From Allacma fusca (Eukaryota; Arthropoda; Collembola; Symphypleona; Sminthuridae), in the NCBI GenBank assembly GCA_947179485.1, contig OX359246.1:45549632-45613631 (forward strand): a stretch of DNA of 64,000 nucleotides, written 5' to 3'. Positions 25,177 to 38,700 of this stretch are shown in pieces. Position 1 is the first letter of the stretch; each line of letters starts with the position of its first letter. A program made the position numbers and the translations under genes. The notes under the pieces were generated by a model, which saw nothing but the letters and a program-made list of their open reading frames with translations, had not been told where the DNA came from and searched no databases.

Positions 25177-26687
25177 ATGTCTCAGAGTAAGCTATTAATG
25201 GTGGTACCCGTGGTTGGTATTACAACCTTGGGGGGAATCTATTCGAAAGCGCTCGAGAAGAACCCTTTGGCCACTAAAGCCTTCACAAGGTAACTACACT
25301 TTGGGGTTGCTATTATTAAGGCTTGAATAATCTTTTCTATTAAAATCTACTGTCTAAGCAATATAAATCGTGTTTTCCACAACTCTTCAACATTAGGAGA
25401 ATAAAATGACTTTTATTGGAAGGATAGTCCTTCAACTTGTATTTACATATTGAAGAGTTCTGTCGCACGTACATATGTATATAAACGTCATAAATATTTG
25501 TGAAATTTGAAATGTATGCATGAACGAGGTTTCCTTAAATGATCATAATTGTTTATCACACACCATTTTAAGAACGAATCGACTCATTTCAGGATTTTAA
25601 TTTAACATTTTCGCCACTGTAATATTGAAGTCCGCAAGGCAATCAAAACTTAATTAAAAATGTATTCGGGAAATAATAGTTCCTTATTTTTTTATTTGAA
25701 TTTCGGATTTGTCTTTAATTTTAAATTTAAAGTCTCGGAAAGTTGAGAGGGGATGCATCATCTTAGACAACTCAAACCCAATCCCCCTTACCACAACACC
25801 TGCTGTAAAAATCCATATGAAATTCCATTCATTATATAAAGTTGTTATTTTTATTATTTCCATTTTTATGATTTATGATGCTCATGCACATGTGCACTTC
25901 CACAACGTTATCATCAAGATGGTTCTACAGATGCATCCATATTTATTTTAATTTGCAGTGGTTTTATGTCAGCACTGGGAAACATCATTGGCCAGCGGAT
26001 CAAGTTGCAAAATGACTCCGATGGAAGGATGAGATGGAGATCGGTGGCAGCATTTGGAGCATTTGGTTTCCTGGTCGCAGGGCCTGTTACACACTTTTGG
26101 TTGGATTTTTTGCAACGTTTTGGCCCCGCCAATGTGTTCATGCAGTTGTTTCTAGACCGGTTTATTTACGGTCCACTTATGCTACTGGTGACTCTATATC
26201 TTCTGTCAATTTTTCAGGTGTCACAGCAATTTCCCCGTACAAAACTTTACTTAAATTAACCTCGGGTAGGTTCGTCCTGAATGCGATAACTATATGTACT
26301 TACTTCTATTGAAGGGAACAAGTTTTAAAGACACCCGACGACACGTGAATAAAATGTATGGAAACGCTTTCAAAGCCAATTTGAAGATTTACCTGATTTG
26401 TCAGTATGTCAATCTGAACTTCGTGCCTTTGCAAGTAATGAAATATTTGTATATTAATTAGGTGTTATCATTACAATCTTACAATTATCGGTATTTTAAA
26501 AAATTCTTACCACACTTTCTATTTAAGCAAATCTTTTAAGCATTAAATGACTTAAGCATATTAATTAAATATTTCCTTTTTTGTGATTTACCCCATATAG
26601 TACCGCACTCTGTACTCAAGTTTGGTTGCGCTCTGCTGGAATATTTATTTGAGTTCCAGGAAGGACAGTGGGAAAAAGACAGAATGA
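25177..26687 (+). CDS. Pxmp2: Peroxisomal membrane protein 2-like (PXMP2/Mpv17 family)
   Basis: Four exons, 25177-25289, 25959-26217, 26315-26434 and 26601-26687, give 192 residues, close to the usual PXMP2 length of about 195. Visible family marks are ALGNIIGQRI near the first membrane segment, AFGFLVAGPVTHFWLDFL, an FLDRFIYGPLM segment, and the signature ending VNLNFVPLQYRTLYSSLVALCWNIYLS with the typical NFVPLQYR-x-L and W-N-x-YLS. Members are four-helix membrane proteins; PXMP2 forms a small-solute channel in the peroxisome, while Mpv17 sits in the mitochondrial inner membrane. The C-terminal wording is closer to PXMP2. The last two exons are too short to stand out as open frames and were placed from splice signals (LQ|GTAATG, ATATAG|TACCGC). 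An AATAAA lies at 26990-26995. Confidence 0.9.
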
Positions 26688-28158
26688 AGACCCATGAAAT
26701 AATTTTTACCTCTACAATAATTTTTTGGGGATAAATATTCTTTTGAGAGCCATTTATTATAAATAGAATATCTTGCAAAAATTAATTTTTAAATGCAATA
26801 ATATTTATTATAATATTGATGATTATAGCGTCTTCTGTAATTTCCAAGTTACTTCAATATTGTTATTTCATTTATAGGAGCTGCAATACTAATTGTAAGG
26901 TCAAATACAGCTGTCTGTGTATATGACCTTACTGATTCATTTTGTAAATGTTGAATGTACCATATGTCAATACTACCCCTTAATTTTTCAATAAAGATAA
27001 TAAATAATTTATAATAAACCGTTACATTTATTATTTACAGATATAACATTTTTCACCATATCTCCATACAAAATGCTCAATTTATTAGATAATTATTTAA
27101 TTTGCTTGCACGTAATTAGTCTGTAGCTATTTTCGGGAAGAAACTACACACACACAAGTTTAAAAACAAATACAAACAACGAGTTGCTCAAAATGTAGCG
27201 TTCAAAGAAAAGGGGCTCCCTGGAGTGTAACCTTCATTTCCCTCTCGTTTCAAGTTCCTTTCAAGCCGATAGTAGAAAGTTAGGGGAGGAAGCTGTGTGT
27301 CTTATCAGAAATTACCCAGGCGGAAGCAATATAGCAGCTAAGCCTTTAAATGCATCCCGGATTTGTACAATGCATTTTCCTGGCTTAGTAAGTGTTTTAA
27401 AATGATTTTATACTTATAAGCCCGTATCAGTAAAAAAAAATGATTACCATGCATTTATATGTACAGAGTTTATAATGGATTCTTATGTAGGAAGGATATC
27501 CTACGCTAGAAATTTTATTCTTGACTTATTATGGATCCTGGTCTCAAATCATTGGGATATTTTGACGTTGAGCACGTACTGTACTATGCGTATGGTACCA
27601 GACCCTCTTAAAATATTCCCGTGTATAAATCAAGTGCATTTCCTTAATTCTCCCCTCACTTATGACATACCATATAACACTGGACTTGTATGTACCTTGT
27701 ATGAAAGCATGTGTATTTTGTTTAGATGTTTTGTGTTGATCATTGATATAGCCAATAGCTGTTTATTTATTTTCCCCTTCCGTCACGGTCACTTTTGTTT
27801 TCATTAGAAATACTGGATGTTTGTCACTCTTGATATGTACTTCGTGGAAGTTTCCGAGGGAAAGGTTTCACCAGACTCTACAGGGCTTGTTGCACGGTGG
27901 CCTGGACATTGAAAAATCCTTATTTGTCAGCAGGGAAAGTTGTTATTTCCTGACTGCGCAATCCAAGGTTTATGAACTTCCATGTATTATTTAATATTTG
28001 TCCAGCCATACTCACCCAGCAGTCCTGTGACTCAATTTAAGTTGCGCCATCCTTCCTTGGAGAGTCACTTCTTCCTCAGCATCCGTTGGAAAGACAACTC
28101 TCACAACCTAACGATAGGTTTAATCAGAGACTCTGAGCTGATAAATCACGGGTTCAAA
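26688..28158. other. Intergenic / 5' region of carotenoid oxygenase gene
   Basis: Contains the PXMP2-like 3' UTR with a poly(A) signal at 26990-26995. No convincing exon otherwise. The last few hundred bases may be the 5' UTR of the following gene. The longest open frame (27475-27807) shows no domain. Confidence 0.55.
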
Positions 28159-30133
28159 ATGTCAGTGAATATTACCAAGCTTTTTAGGTCTGCGGAGGAG
28201 ACAGAGACGCCGGAAGTTGCTATCGTGCAAGGTGCTTTAATTTTGTAAACATAAATGTTGTAAACATACAAGTGTATAAATTTTATAAAATAAAAATCTG
28301 AAATTTCATACAATAAGACAAGTAGTCTTGTAAGAAATCTGTTCGAATTACCTGCAACTTTGTATTGAATGAATAAATATTCTGTTTTTAAATATTTCCA
28401 GGGAAACTTCCAGAATGGGTAGCTGGAACTTACTACCGTGTCGGACCGGCCAAGTTTGACTTGAAGGATTTCACCATGAACCACATGTTGGACGGATATG
28501 CGATGATAGCCAAGTTTGACATCACCCCGGAGAGAGTTACCTTTCAGAAGAAATACCTTCAGTCGGATTCTTACAAGCGGGCAATTGCAGCCCAGCGCCC
28601 AGTCATCACAGAATTCGGAACTCCGGCTTGTTCGGATCCAAACAAGTCCCTCTTCTCCAAATTTGTGACAGCTTTGGTAATTTATTCTCAAATTTTTCCC
28701 TCAAATTGGATTATTTTTTTTTAACAAGTTTGAGTTTCCTCAGACGATAGATACGCCAGAGAATGTTCAGCATATGTATATTAATGTGGGACAATGATTT
28801 AATTTAATTTTGTAGATGCCAGAATTCTCGGACAACGACTACTCCACCCTTCTGAAGATCGGTCCGGACCTGTTCTCAATTTGTGACACTTGCTACTTCC
28901 GTCAAGTTGACACTCAAGCTTTGGGCAACTCCCCGGAAAAGTACGACTCCAACAAGCTCTTCGGAGTAAATGGTCAAAGTGCACATCCCCTGACGGACAG
29001 TAACGGAGATGTTTGGAACATCGGCTTTACCTTCTTCCCAGGCTTGAAGTACCAGGTTGTGAGGGTCCCGAATGGGAAGTCCTCCAAGGAGATGTTGAAG
29101 CAGTCAAAGATAGTAGCGACAATTCCAAGTCGTTGGAATGGAGCCTTGGGAACATTGCATAGTTTCGGGCTAAGTGAGAACCATGTGATCTTTATTGAGC
29201 AGCCGATGGTGGTCAGCGTGAGTAAGTTGTTTGCAGCTTTGGTGAAGAAAACAAGTGTGAGGGACTGGTTGGAGTGGAAGGGTGAGGACAAAAATAGATT
29301 CGTCATTTTGACCAAAGAAGGCAAAGTAAACAAGACGGAGTTCATCTCCAAGGACTCCTTTTACTTCATGCACACGATTAATTCCTTTGAGGAAGAAGGA
29401 CAGGTAAATATCTCCTTGTGTATAGTGTATCTATAATAACTAAATTTAAAATTATCAAGGCCAACAAGTCCCTTCAAAATTCTAAATAAATTGTTCTACA
29501 AAAACATTTTTTCAGATTGTTCTCGACATAATCACTTACGCCACGGCTTCTGTCCTGGACATGTGGTGGATGGAGAATCTCCGGGAGAATGTCATCAAGC
29601 CTTCAGATTTCCCCCAGTTCCAAAGATTTGTCATCCCATTGGTGGATGATGTCAAGAAAGTCCCGGAGAATGAAAACCTAGTGAAATCCTACTCATTGGA
29701 TCATAAGGCAACTGCCGTGAGGGAAGGAGGGAGGATCATACTAACTCCGGAGATCATCTATGAGGAGAAGGGTCTCGAGTACCCCTGTATCAATCAGGAC
29801 TACCGCTTTAAAAAACATAGCTTTACGTACGTGTCTGGGACTATCAATGAGAACTGGTTCCGGAACAAGATCTGCAAAGTGAACAGTGAGACCAAGGAGC
29901 TGGTACAGTACAAGGAGAACGACTATGTCTTCCCTGGTGAACCCGTATTCATTGCGAGACCTAAAGCTAAGGAGGAGGATGACGGGGTCATTGTGTCTGC
30001 AATGACGGATGTCAGAGACGGACATCAGGATTTCCTCCTGTTTTTAGATAAAGACCTGCAAGAGATGGCCAGGGCAACATTTCAAAATCAAATTCCTTAT
30101 GCTTTACATGGGATTTTCATGCAGGACTGCTGA
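28159..30133 (+). CDS. ninaB: Carotenoid cleavage oxygenase (ninaB/BCO-like)
   Basis: Exons 28159-28231, 28402-28676, 28816-29403 and 29516-30133 encode 517 residues, full length for the BCO1/BCO2/RPE65 family. The enzyme is a non-haem Fe(II) dioxygenase that cleaves carotenoids to retinoids/apocarotenoids. All four iron-binding His have counterparts: H173 (QSAHPLTD), H231 (LGTLHSFGLSENH), H302 (FYFMHTINSFEE) and H510 near the C-terminus (ALHGIF). Other family marks are LPEWVAGTYYRVGPAKFDL, NHMLDGYAMI and EFGTPACSDPNKSLFSK, the last a variant of the PDPCK motif. The start MSVNITKLFRSAEE fits the family N-terminus. There is no signal peptide, so it is cytosolic or membrane-associated. A poly(A) signal lies at 30293-30298. 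Arthropods usually have one such gene that combines cleavage with isomerase activity. Whether it acts symmetrically or eccentrically cannot be told from sequence. Confidence 0.93.
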
Positions 30134-30579
30134 TGACATTTTACAGACTGAATCTTATTATAATTAGTCTATGAGAATTGATTCTGTTTTCAGCTCCCAT
30201 TTTGTTTTAAGTTTGCATGCAATTACTGAGTAAGACATTTTTTTAAGTTAGAATAATTCTAAGTGTTACTTTTGTACTGTTTTAACTTTTTGAATAAATC
30301 TTTTGATACAGAAACTTCAATTTTTAATTAATATTTTTTCCTCTGCGAATCCCCCTCAAATTAAAAAAAATCATTCTGGGGATTATTGGGAGTCAAGCTA
30401 CCTCCTTGCATTTTTTGAACTCACTCTCCTCATCATTACGTGTGTTCATTTGTATTTACTTGGACATTCATCTTTTTTCCTAATTTTACATTAGATATTA
30501 CACACATAGATATCTACTTTTAATGCAGAGAAGATAATGCTAATGGAATGACAAGCACGGGCAATTGTTATGTGCTTAG

Positions 30580-30616
30580 TATATAAAAAAACTACGGAGT
30601 CGTAAAGTTTATCAGT
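30580..30616 (+). promoter_or_regulatory. Candidate TATA/Inr core promoter upstream of the DUF229 gene
   Basis: TATATAAAA begins at 30580 and TCAGTG lies at 30612-30617 with its A at 30614, about 34 bases downstream, which is the correct spacing for an arthropod core promoter. A possible 5' UTR donor (GAA|GTATGT) follows near 30674. The start codon of the next gene is 31108, so a small upstream intron would be needed. Confidence 0.45.
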
Positions 30617-31107
30617 GTCATAATAAACCTCACTCACAATCAGTCACCTGTTTGTCTACCTAAAAAATTTTGAAGTATGTAGTTACACTTATGTAGGTAT
30701 TTATATTTCTATATATGTATAAACGCATGAACATATATGACCCAGGTTCGTTGATGTTGTACTCTTACACATGTATTCAAAGGGTAGTAAGGCTGTATTT
30801 TCAAGGTATTTATAGAAAGACCCAGCTTTATTCTGTACAAAGCTAACAACAGTTGTTACAACGGTATAAAAAATGTTCGCAGCTATTCTGGCTTACGTAG
30901 ATACTTATATCTACATATATCTATGTATGTATGTATCAATGAAGCGTTTGGTGATTTCGCATATTAAACAAGAGGATACATTAATAATCAACGGATAAAA
31001 AGTTCTCAGGGAAAAATAAAACACACAAGATAAAAATGATAAAAACGGTCAGATTAGAGCCTGCAAAATGAAAAGATCTCAACTCATAAAATTTATTATG
31101 ACATTTC

Positions 31108-33278
31108 ATGCGTCCACTCAACTTCAACATGGGTCTTGCAGGAGTCACAATGGGTTTGCAACGCTTGCTCAGGAAATTGGGGCGCCTGAGGAGGATCAAA
31201 ATTATTATTGTTCTTGGGGCTTTGATTCTAGCACTCGTATTAATCGCTAGGTGGAATAAATCCATCCTCAACGGAGTGGTTGAGGTTCCTATCCTGGTCA
31301 AGGAAAATCAAGTAATTGATTTATACTCAGTAAATACGCCGGCTTGTAAAATCCCTAATCTCCAGCTTGTCTATCCGGGTATTAAATCCATAATACCCCG
31401 AAGCCCGAGTTGTCGTAAGGCAAGAGATGTTGCCAGCATTAAAGATGACGACCAGGTTAGACGTTTATTTGTACCTGTAATAAAATGTATTTTTTTACGC
31501 ACATTAGTAACATTCTAGTTGTTTTCTGAAAATTTTCTTGAGAACAGTCTAAAATGAATAAATCCTGGAAAAATTAGGTAGTGATACTTGGGGAGAGGTT
31601 CATGGACAAGGCGCACAATTGTACTGTAAGCGAAATATTTGGTTCCGGGACTGAAATCAGGTAAATTTTGATGATTGAACGAAATATTTTTCCAGGTAAT
31701 TAAAAAATTAAGCAATAAGGTATAATACGTTCCAGATTTTCTAAGCCAGAGCCAATTGACGATTCACTGGATGTGAGCGAAAAGGAACTGATAGTTACCA
31801 GATGTGGGAACTACTACAGCTTAGATGCAAATTTCCCGTTGAATCAACAGCTTCAGGAAAAGTTGGACAAATGGGATAGTTTGGATGAAATCCCTTTCAG
31901 TGTTATGTTAATAGGACTGAGTAATTACTCGAGAACAAATTTCCAGAAGAATATTCCAAAATCCGTGAAAAGTATGTTGGACATTATGGAATTTATAGAA
32001 TTTCAAGGCTACCACTCTGTAGCACCATTCCCTCTAGAAAATTTCCTTGGAATTTTGGGAGGGATGAATATCCCTACGGTGTTTAAAAAATGTCATCCTA
32101 ATCAGAAGTCATGGTTCGATGATTGCTCATTAATTTGGGATTCCTTTAAAGAGAACGATTATGTCACTATGCTTATGGAGGATGGAAGTGATACTTTTAC
32201 ATGGGATGGGATGAAGGGTTTCCTCAAAAAACCAACGGATTTTTACACTCACCCACTGTTCCAGTCCCGGGCGCAGTTGCGACAAGAGTTCCCTATCAAG
32301 GGCCTCAGCGATAAGTGTCTGAGCCGCCTCAATCCTCAAGCATTTCTGTTTGAGTATGCTCAAAGGTTTTATAAGAAGTTCATTGACTATCCCTTTTTTG
32401 CCTTTATTTGGAGTAGCTACATGACCCATTCCAAAAGCCGTTTCACCTCCGGCACTGACGATGGTTTTTCTAAACTCTTGTACACATTGAGGTATTTCCC
32501 GGAGACCCTGGAACGAACCGTTGTAATTATTGCAAGTGATAGAGGGAGTGATGCGGAGGGGCCTACAGGGTTTTTAGAAAAATCCCTCCCTGGCCTCTTT
32601 ATTCGAATTCCGGAATCCCTGGAAAAAAAGTTCCCGAACCTTCAATTACGCGAAACATTGGCAGTGAATTCAAAACGCTTAGTTACTGGATTGGATATTC
32701 ATCATACGCTTCAGCATTTACTTGTTCTGAATGAAATGAGCTTTTCAGGTGGAATGTCGGAGAACGGTGATATGCTGGGGAAAATTAATTCGAAAAATTT
32801 TAAGCCTACCCTTAAGGACAGATCTAGCTTGCTGGTCCCAATAAGTGAGAGTAGACAGTGTAGTGATGTGAACATCCCGGAATCAAGTTGTGCTTGCAAT
32901 GCTTCGGATGATATGCCGGCCTGGAATAACCCTCTTTCCAGAGTTTTAATGATTGATTTTGTAGTGAAAGAGCTGAATGATATAATCAAGGATTCAGTTT
33001 ACAAAAACAAATGTTTACAATATTTTCCGGCGAAAAACCCCAAAATTTATACGGATATTGTCAAAGCTGAAAAGAACTTCACTGAAGGAAGCCTCACATT
33101 TGTGGTTGAGCCTGAACGTAGAAAGTTCATTGTCACTTTACGTGTTATTCATGCTACTTCCAACCTTGACAGATTTGAGAGGCTATCTAAGTTCTCGAGA
33201 GCGGGTTCAGGTGTTCGGGAAGATTGGTGCCTGGAAGAAATTGAGGATGAGGTTGTTAAACAATTGTGTACATGCTGA
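31108..33278 (+). CDS. DUF229 (alkaline phosphatase/sulfatase-fold) type II membrane protein, probably inactive
   Basis: Exons 31108-31455, 31578-31660 and 31736-33278 encode 657 residues. An in-frame TGA nine bases upstream of ATG 31108 supports this start. A basic N-terminus (LRKLGRLRR) precedes one membrane helix (about residues 32-47, IIIVLGALILALVLIA), so the bulk lies on the lumenal or extracellular side. Family marks are CKIPNLQLVYP, CGNYYSLDANFPLN, DDCSLIWDSFKENDYVTMLMEDG, RFYKKFIDYPFFAFIW, THSKSRFTSG, LEKSLPGLFIRIP and RLVTGLDIHHTLQHLL. DUF229 proteins usually have GIDSxSR, SHxDxN and SDHG; here these read GLSNYSR (204-210), THSKSR and ASDRG (410-414). Several metal/nucleophile positions are therefore replaced. 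Cellular function of the family is poorly known. A poly(A) signal lies at 33357-33362. Confidence 0.85.
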
Positions 33279-34431
33279 CCTTTGAAATCTATAGTTGACA
33301 GTAAAATAATTTTTCTTATGTTTCTAGCTATAAAGAAGCATATGTGCGAGTCAGGGAATAAATCTCGAATATTTAAAATTGTTTACTACATGGAGCCCAA
33401 CTTTTATGTGTATGAGTATTTTGAGTTGCCAGGAAAGGCAAAAATACTATAGAATAATTATAAGGAACATTTATTAACGGTCTACTATATACTATCTTAG
33501 AGGACTTCGTCTTGTAAAATATGTACATTTTCCATGCAATTGTGTACTCGGACGATATAAGGCATACAATTAACCGGTTTATCTTTACTTTAATTTGGTG
33601 CTAAATCTGGTTGACAATATTCACGTTTTTAAAACCCTGATAAAACAGATTGGACAGAACAGAACTAAAACATCTTGCATCTCCACTTGTAGGACTGAAG
33701 AGGTAGATTCTATGAATGTGGTAATTATTTGTTGAGAGGTATTTTATAGATGGCGATATTAGCTTCCACGAAGAATTTGCAGGATGGCAGGATTTCCGTT
33801 GAATCATCATGGTAACATTGGATTGAAGAAAAGGTGTGAGAAAAGGAAGATAATTTTACGTAAATTAATTTCCACCCCTAAAATTCTTTACAAGTTTGCT
33901 TTATTTTTTCCCTGAAATTCCAATAGATTCAAGTGTAGAGAAGCAAGAGTAATAATTGGCATACGATTTTTCTAGAATCTCGAAATATAGATATACACAT
34001 ACCAAACTTTTTCACTTCCAGAATAAGTAAACTAAGACCTAAGAATCTGTACAGTTCACAAAGCTTAATAAATTATCTATTGTCAGATCTATTCAGAAAT
34101 TGTTTTATGTTGGCAGAAACATAGGTAGGAAAACATGTATGTGTTTAAGAGCATAAGCTTAATGTTAGTCCAATGCAATAAAAATTTCACACCTTTGGCG
34201 CTGAAATTCAGTAGGTATTTACAAAATAAATGCAAGTTTTTGCTATGTATATGCATGTAGTAAACAAAAGTGTTAAAAGAAAATAAGTGATTATTTTTGC
34301 ATTGAATATTGAAGAAGGCATAGCGGATTTGATCCTTTCATTTCCGAAGAAGTATGTGACTCATTGTTTCAAACGTTGGAAGAGACATGGGATTGGAAAG
34401 ACTATGACGCTGGAAAGACAATCTTTCAGGT
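33279..34431. other. Intergenic between converging genes
   Basis: 1.15 kb between the DUF229 gene (+) and spermidine synthase (-), holding the two 3' UTRs. One AATAAA (+) is at 33357-33362. I see no other feature. Confidence 0.7.
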
Positions 34432-35721
34432 TCATTTAATAGTTTCATTTGTTGTTCCGTTATCCAAACGAGGTCTGATGGCCTTTTGGGCAAACCTGGG
34501 CAAGATGAAGGCGGCAGTGTGCATTTCAGAAGAATAGTAGCGCAAGTTCATTTCGTCCAATTCTTGATCACTAAATTGTCGTAGTGGCGTTTCGAATTTC
34601 GTGGTCTGTGAAGGTTTACAAAAAGAATAAAAATCAAAACAACATTCAGAAAATTATATCAATGGTTAATATTAATGTGAAATACACGAAATCTCACTGG
34701 ATCTTTGCTACAGAGCAACAGCCCGATCTGACCACCAGGATATGTAGGAATGGAGGTATAAGCGTAGCCCACGGACGGGAAGATTCTCTTGCAAAATTTC
34801 ATCATTCCTGAGATAAGACTCTCATGGTACCACATGTTCTCACCTTGTGAGCAAACAATTCCACCTGGACGTAAAGCTGAAGACAACAGATGGTAATAAT
34901 TTTCTTGGAAGAGACTTTCTGCAGGTCCTGTGGATAAATCATGTTATTTCACTCTTTAAAAGTAAAAATCCACATCAAGCTAATTCTCTCAAGTATAAAA
35001 AATAAATACGATTCCTTTTATATTCACAAACTAACCAACAGGATCGGAAGAGTCCGTGATGATAACGTCAAATTCATTTTGATGTTTCCCCATAAACTCA
35101 AAACCATCTCCCACATGTAACGTCAGCTTGGGGCTATCAAATCCTGAAGCCATGAAGGGCAGATATTTTTTTGATACTTCAATGACTCTATCGTCAATCT
35201 CACATTGTGTGATGGATTCCACTGTTGGATATTTTGCAACCTCACGAGCAACTCCTCCATCCCCTCCTCCAATAATTAGCACCTTCTTTGGATTCGGATG
35301 AGATGCCAGAGGCAAGAAAGAAATCATTTCCTGGTAAGAAAACTCATCCTTCTCCGTGCACTGAATGACCCCATCAAGCACTAAAACTGTTCCGTAAGAT
35401 TTCCTGCACAAAATTATTTCACTCACAAAACTGCATACGCCACTTAAACAATTCAATAATTATTACTCGAACTGAAAATAACATCAAAACTTACGTCTGC
35501 AAAACTAAAATATCCTGGTACTTGGATTTCTCTTGGTGCAAGACTTGCTCCACTTGCAACGAAAAACTTTGTCCTGACCACAAAACACTAAAAGCACCAA
35601 TTCAAAAAATTAAATTATAAGATTAATTTTTATCTGGAAAACAATTCTTTGATTTTAAATAACTGCAATAAGCTATTACTTGCCTCAATTCACTGAACCA
35701 CCCTTGTTTCAATGCATCCAT
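34432..35721 (-). CDS. SRM: Spermidine synthase
   Basis: Transfers an aminopropyl group from decarboxylated S-adenosylmethionine to putrescine. Minus-strand exons, in order: 35721-35684, 35587-35495, 35403-35036, 34927-34698 and 34605-34432, giving 300 residues (human enzyme 302). Conserved blocks are [63 protein letters not shown] (SAM-binding loop), [49 protein letters not shown], and a C-terminal [18 protein letters not shown]. An in-frame TGA lies 24 bases upstream of the ATG. Intron 1 uses a GC donor (AG|GCAAGT). Choosing the nearby GT instead would break the frame, while the GC choice restores the conserved LS-VLW junction. Strand composition suggests a 5' UTR exon about 3 kb upstream. 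Confidence 0.96.
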
Positions 35722-38700
35722 GCTATACTTGGCTCGAAATTCTCAATCTTGTTTCCAATCCAAAATTTGTTTACGGTACACACATCAGTACAGAAAAATT
35801 CTTTCCGTCAGTCAGCTTGTCCTCTAGACAGAACCAAGAAAATAATAGAACTAAATTTATTACTCCTCAAGCAGCATCAACTTGGTAGCTTCTACAAAAT
35901 TACTGAGAATAGCAACAGATGCACACAGGGTACGTACATACATGCAAATGTATGAGCAACTGCTGCCAACAGTTGTCACACTTCAATTCATTACTTGGTT
36001 TCAAATTACATTCAAAGTAAAGTACCATGCACATGTATTTCCTTCCAATTTTCAATACATTAAGTCATATATGCTCAGCAGTTACCTTCTGAATTGCTAA
36101 GGTTAAAAATGTATGTATATCAATTATACTGCTATTGCTGTACATTATCTATTGCTGTACACATCGTAAAGAAACGGAAGCGAGGTAAACGCATACTAAT
36201 ATAATATATTATATTATATTATATTTATATATATACTAATAATGCATACTCTGGCTTCTGACACATGATAACAGCCTCACTGAACAGAAATATAGAAAAA
36301 TCATAACCCTTGAGCTTGACTTTCAGAAAGTTCAATCCTGATAGTTTAAATGTAGAAATCAGTAGTGAGAGTATGTGAATACGCGTTCTCATAATAATAA
36401 AAAATCTGAGAATACAGAATGTTCAGAAAAACCATCGGCTCATTTTAGAAACAAATTCTTCATAAGCCGTTCTTCAGACAGATACATAGATCAGTGTATC
36501 TAAACAAGCATTATCCTGAGATAATATACTTATCAATACCACTCAACCTCCAATGTTTACAAGAACCCGTTCAACTTGATAACGAGAATCATCAAAGATA
36601 AAAGCTACTTGTGGACTCTGAAGAAGCACTTTCCAGACCCGTTCAATTTGAAAATTTAGACAATAAACTGAAGGAGTCAAGAAACAAATACAGCAGAGGG
36701 ACAACTTACTTACGAACTTCAAACAGTAAATACTTGCTGATCCATAAATGACACACATAGTCCCATCTCTCACTTTACAAATCAAAGTCAGACAGTAAAC
36801 ATCCTTATGCCGTTGAAATATAAGATTATCACATTACAACGGAAATTTCCATGTATAATGTACACAATTTGAGTTTGCACAGTTAAGTTAAGTAAAGTTA
36901 GGAACATTTCTGCCCCGTTGTCACGTAGCAGAAATTCCATAATAACAGCAAAGCATACAAAATCAATAAATAAAATCCTATACATACATAATTATTAATT
37001 TTCAAAACAACGAGTAACTGCATCGAAACAAATATTCAACGAACAAATCCAGCAACACATCTTCAATCTAAATTATAAACTATTGTCTAAAATAAATAAA
37101 ACCAGGATTCACACCCACGGACATGTATACCCACACGTCCCACCAGCTGCCAGTCAAGAATTAGTGACACGTTTTACTTTCAGGAATTTGGAAGATCATC
37201 CAACGATTTAACAACACAATAATTTAATGTTCCTTAATTTGCAATATAGTCGGTGGGATGATGAGCAACACAAAAATTCTGCCAGTTTGTATGCACAAAT
37301 ATAATATAATTACTCATTTTCTACTCCAACCCTGTTCTTCTTACATCAATTTGACTCCTAAAGCAGTTTTGATGCTTCTCTGGAACGTAACGTTAAAAAA
37401 TAGAATTTATTATGCACACTGACAAACACCACATTATTCAATTCCGTTTTGCATTCTTCATATCTACGCCCGTAATTTCATTAGCTATTTCCCCGTAAAT
37501 TGGAACCTCTCGACACACTGCTGACAATCAAGTCATCGTCCAAAACCCTTAAAGCCCACGCGACTTTTTCGGAGGGTCCGTGCCAGTAATCGAAAATGTT
37601 GCATAATCCCTAGCACGCTGCCAGATCCAAAACGATCAGGTGTAGCAGCTGACTATCAAAGACCTACTAAGAGACCGACAAGAGACAGCAAGAATTAGCC
37701 CACCAAATGACCGCTCCTGACCACAGTTCTAATCGCAGTTTGGAGTATATGCACAATGTTCTACCAACAAATCTCAATCATCACCAGTTCATTCAAATGA
37801 ACGCATTACCCCGACTGAAAGTTGCCCAACACCCTGAAGTAACAGGATCCTTAAAACTGTCGGTGATCTCCGAAAATCGGCTCATGAATTATCCTACATC
37901 CCGTAGCCTCACTTCCCACAACCCACCAATTTTAGTACAGTGGTTCGGACAGTCCGATTTAGTACTTGTTTTTCCCTCTACATGGGAGTCCCGTAGGAGC
38001 TATTTATTTTACAAAAACATACAGAGCACGGAGCAACAATAATAATACCTCACTCCAGATCCCATCAATTTCACTACAAATCACCCAACAATAATTTATT
38101 GCTTCAAAATTCCCTTCACCTATCCCTCCTAAAAATTAGTCAAAACCACATTTACCATCATACACTCCAACAAATTAACTTGAATCAATGGTTAGGGATA
38201 TTAGTCCAGGAATGGAATTTCAAAACAATAAATTATTGTTACATTTTATTACTGTTAATAATTACCTACAAAAAATATCTCTATCGTCAATGGGCTGATC
38301 CCTGCACTGGTGTAGTTTGAAAAAATAAATTGTCTTCTATTCCTCGTCAGTACTCAACAACCACTGGAAACTGGAATGCACACGACAGCAAAATATTCAG
38401 TTACGTAACTACAAGATTTTTTTTTTAATTTGAAAGAACATAGATGACTTCAGGTTATTTGCAATATTATAAAATACTTGAAGAATAAATCATATTCAAA
38501 AACCGGGCTATGACTGACCTGCTCGAAATTAGGAGTGAACGAACTGAATCAAGGTCAGGATCACTTGACACGGTGACAGCAATACGGTAGCAATGTGCTC
38601 GTCCAGCCGACCCTCCTTCCACTGATAATAAGCACCACTCGATGAAGCAGTAAATGAACAGCAGTTGATTGGGAGCGGAACCACGGAACCAGTCACCGAG

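Noticed and set aside
26034-26312. Overlapping plus-strand frame across PXMP2 exon 2
   Set aside because: Shadow frame; the family match is in the other frame.
36543-36785. 80-codon minus-strand frame with FIFDDSRYQVERVL
   Set aside because: Looked exon-like at first, but I found no family match or in-frame splice partners.
37707-38042. 111-codon plus-strand frame
   Set aside because: Sits in the C/A-rich stretch read as an intron of the minus-strand spermidine synthase transcript; no domain, signal peptide or splice context.
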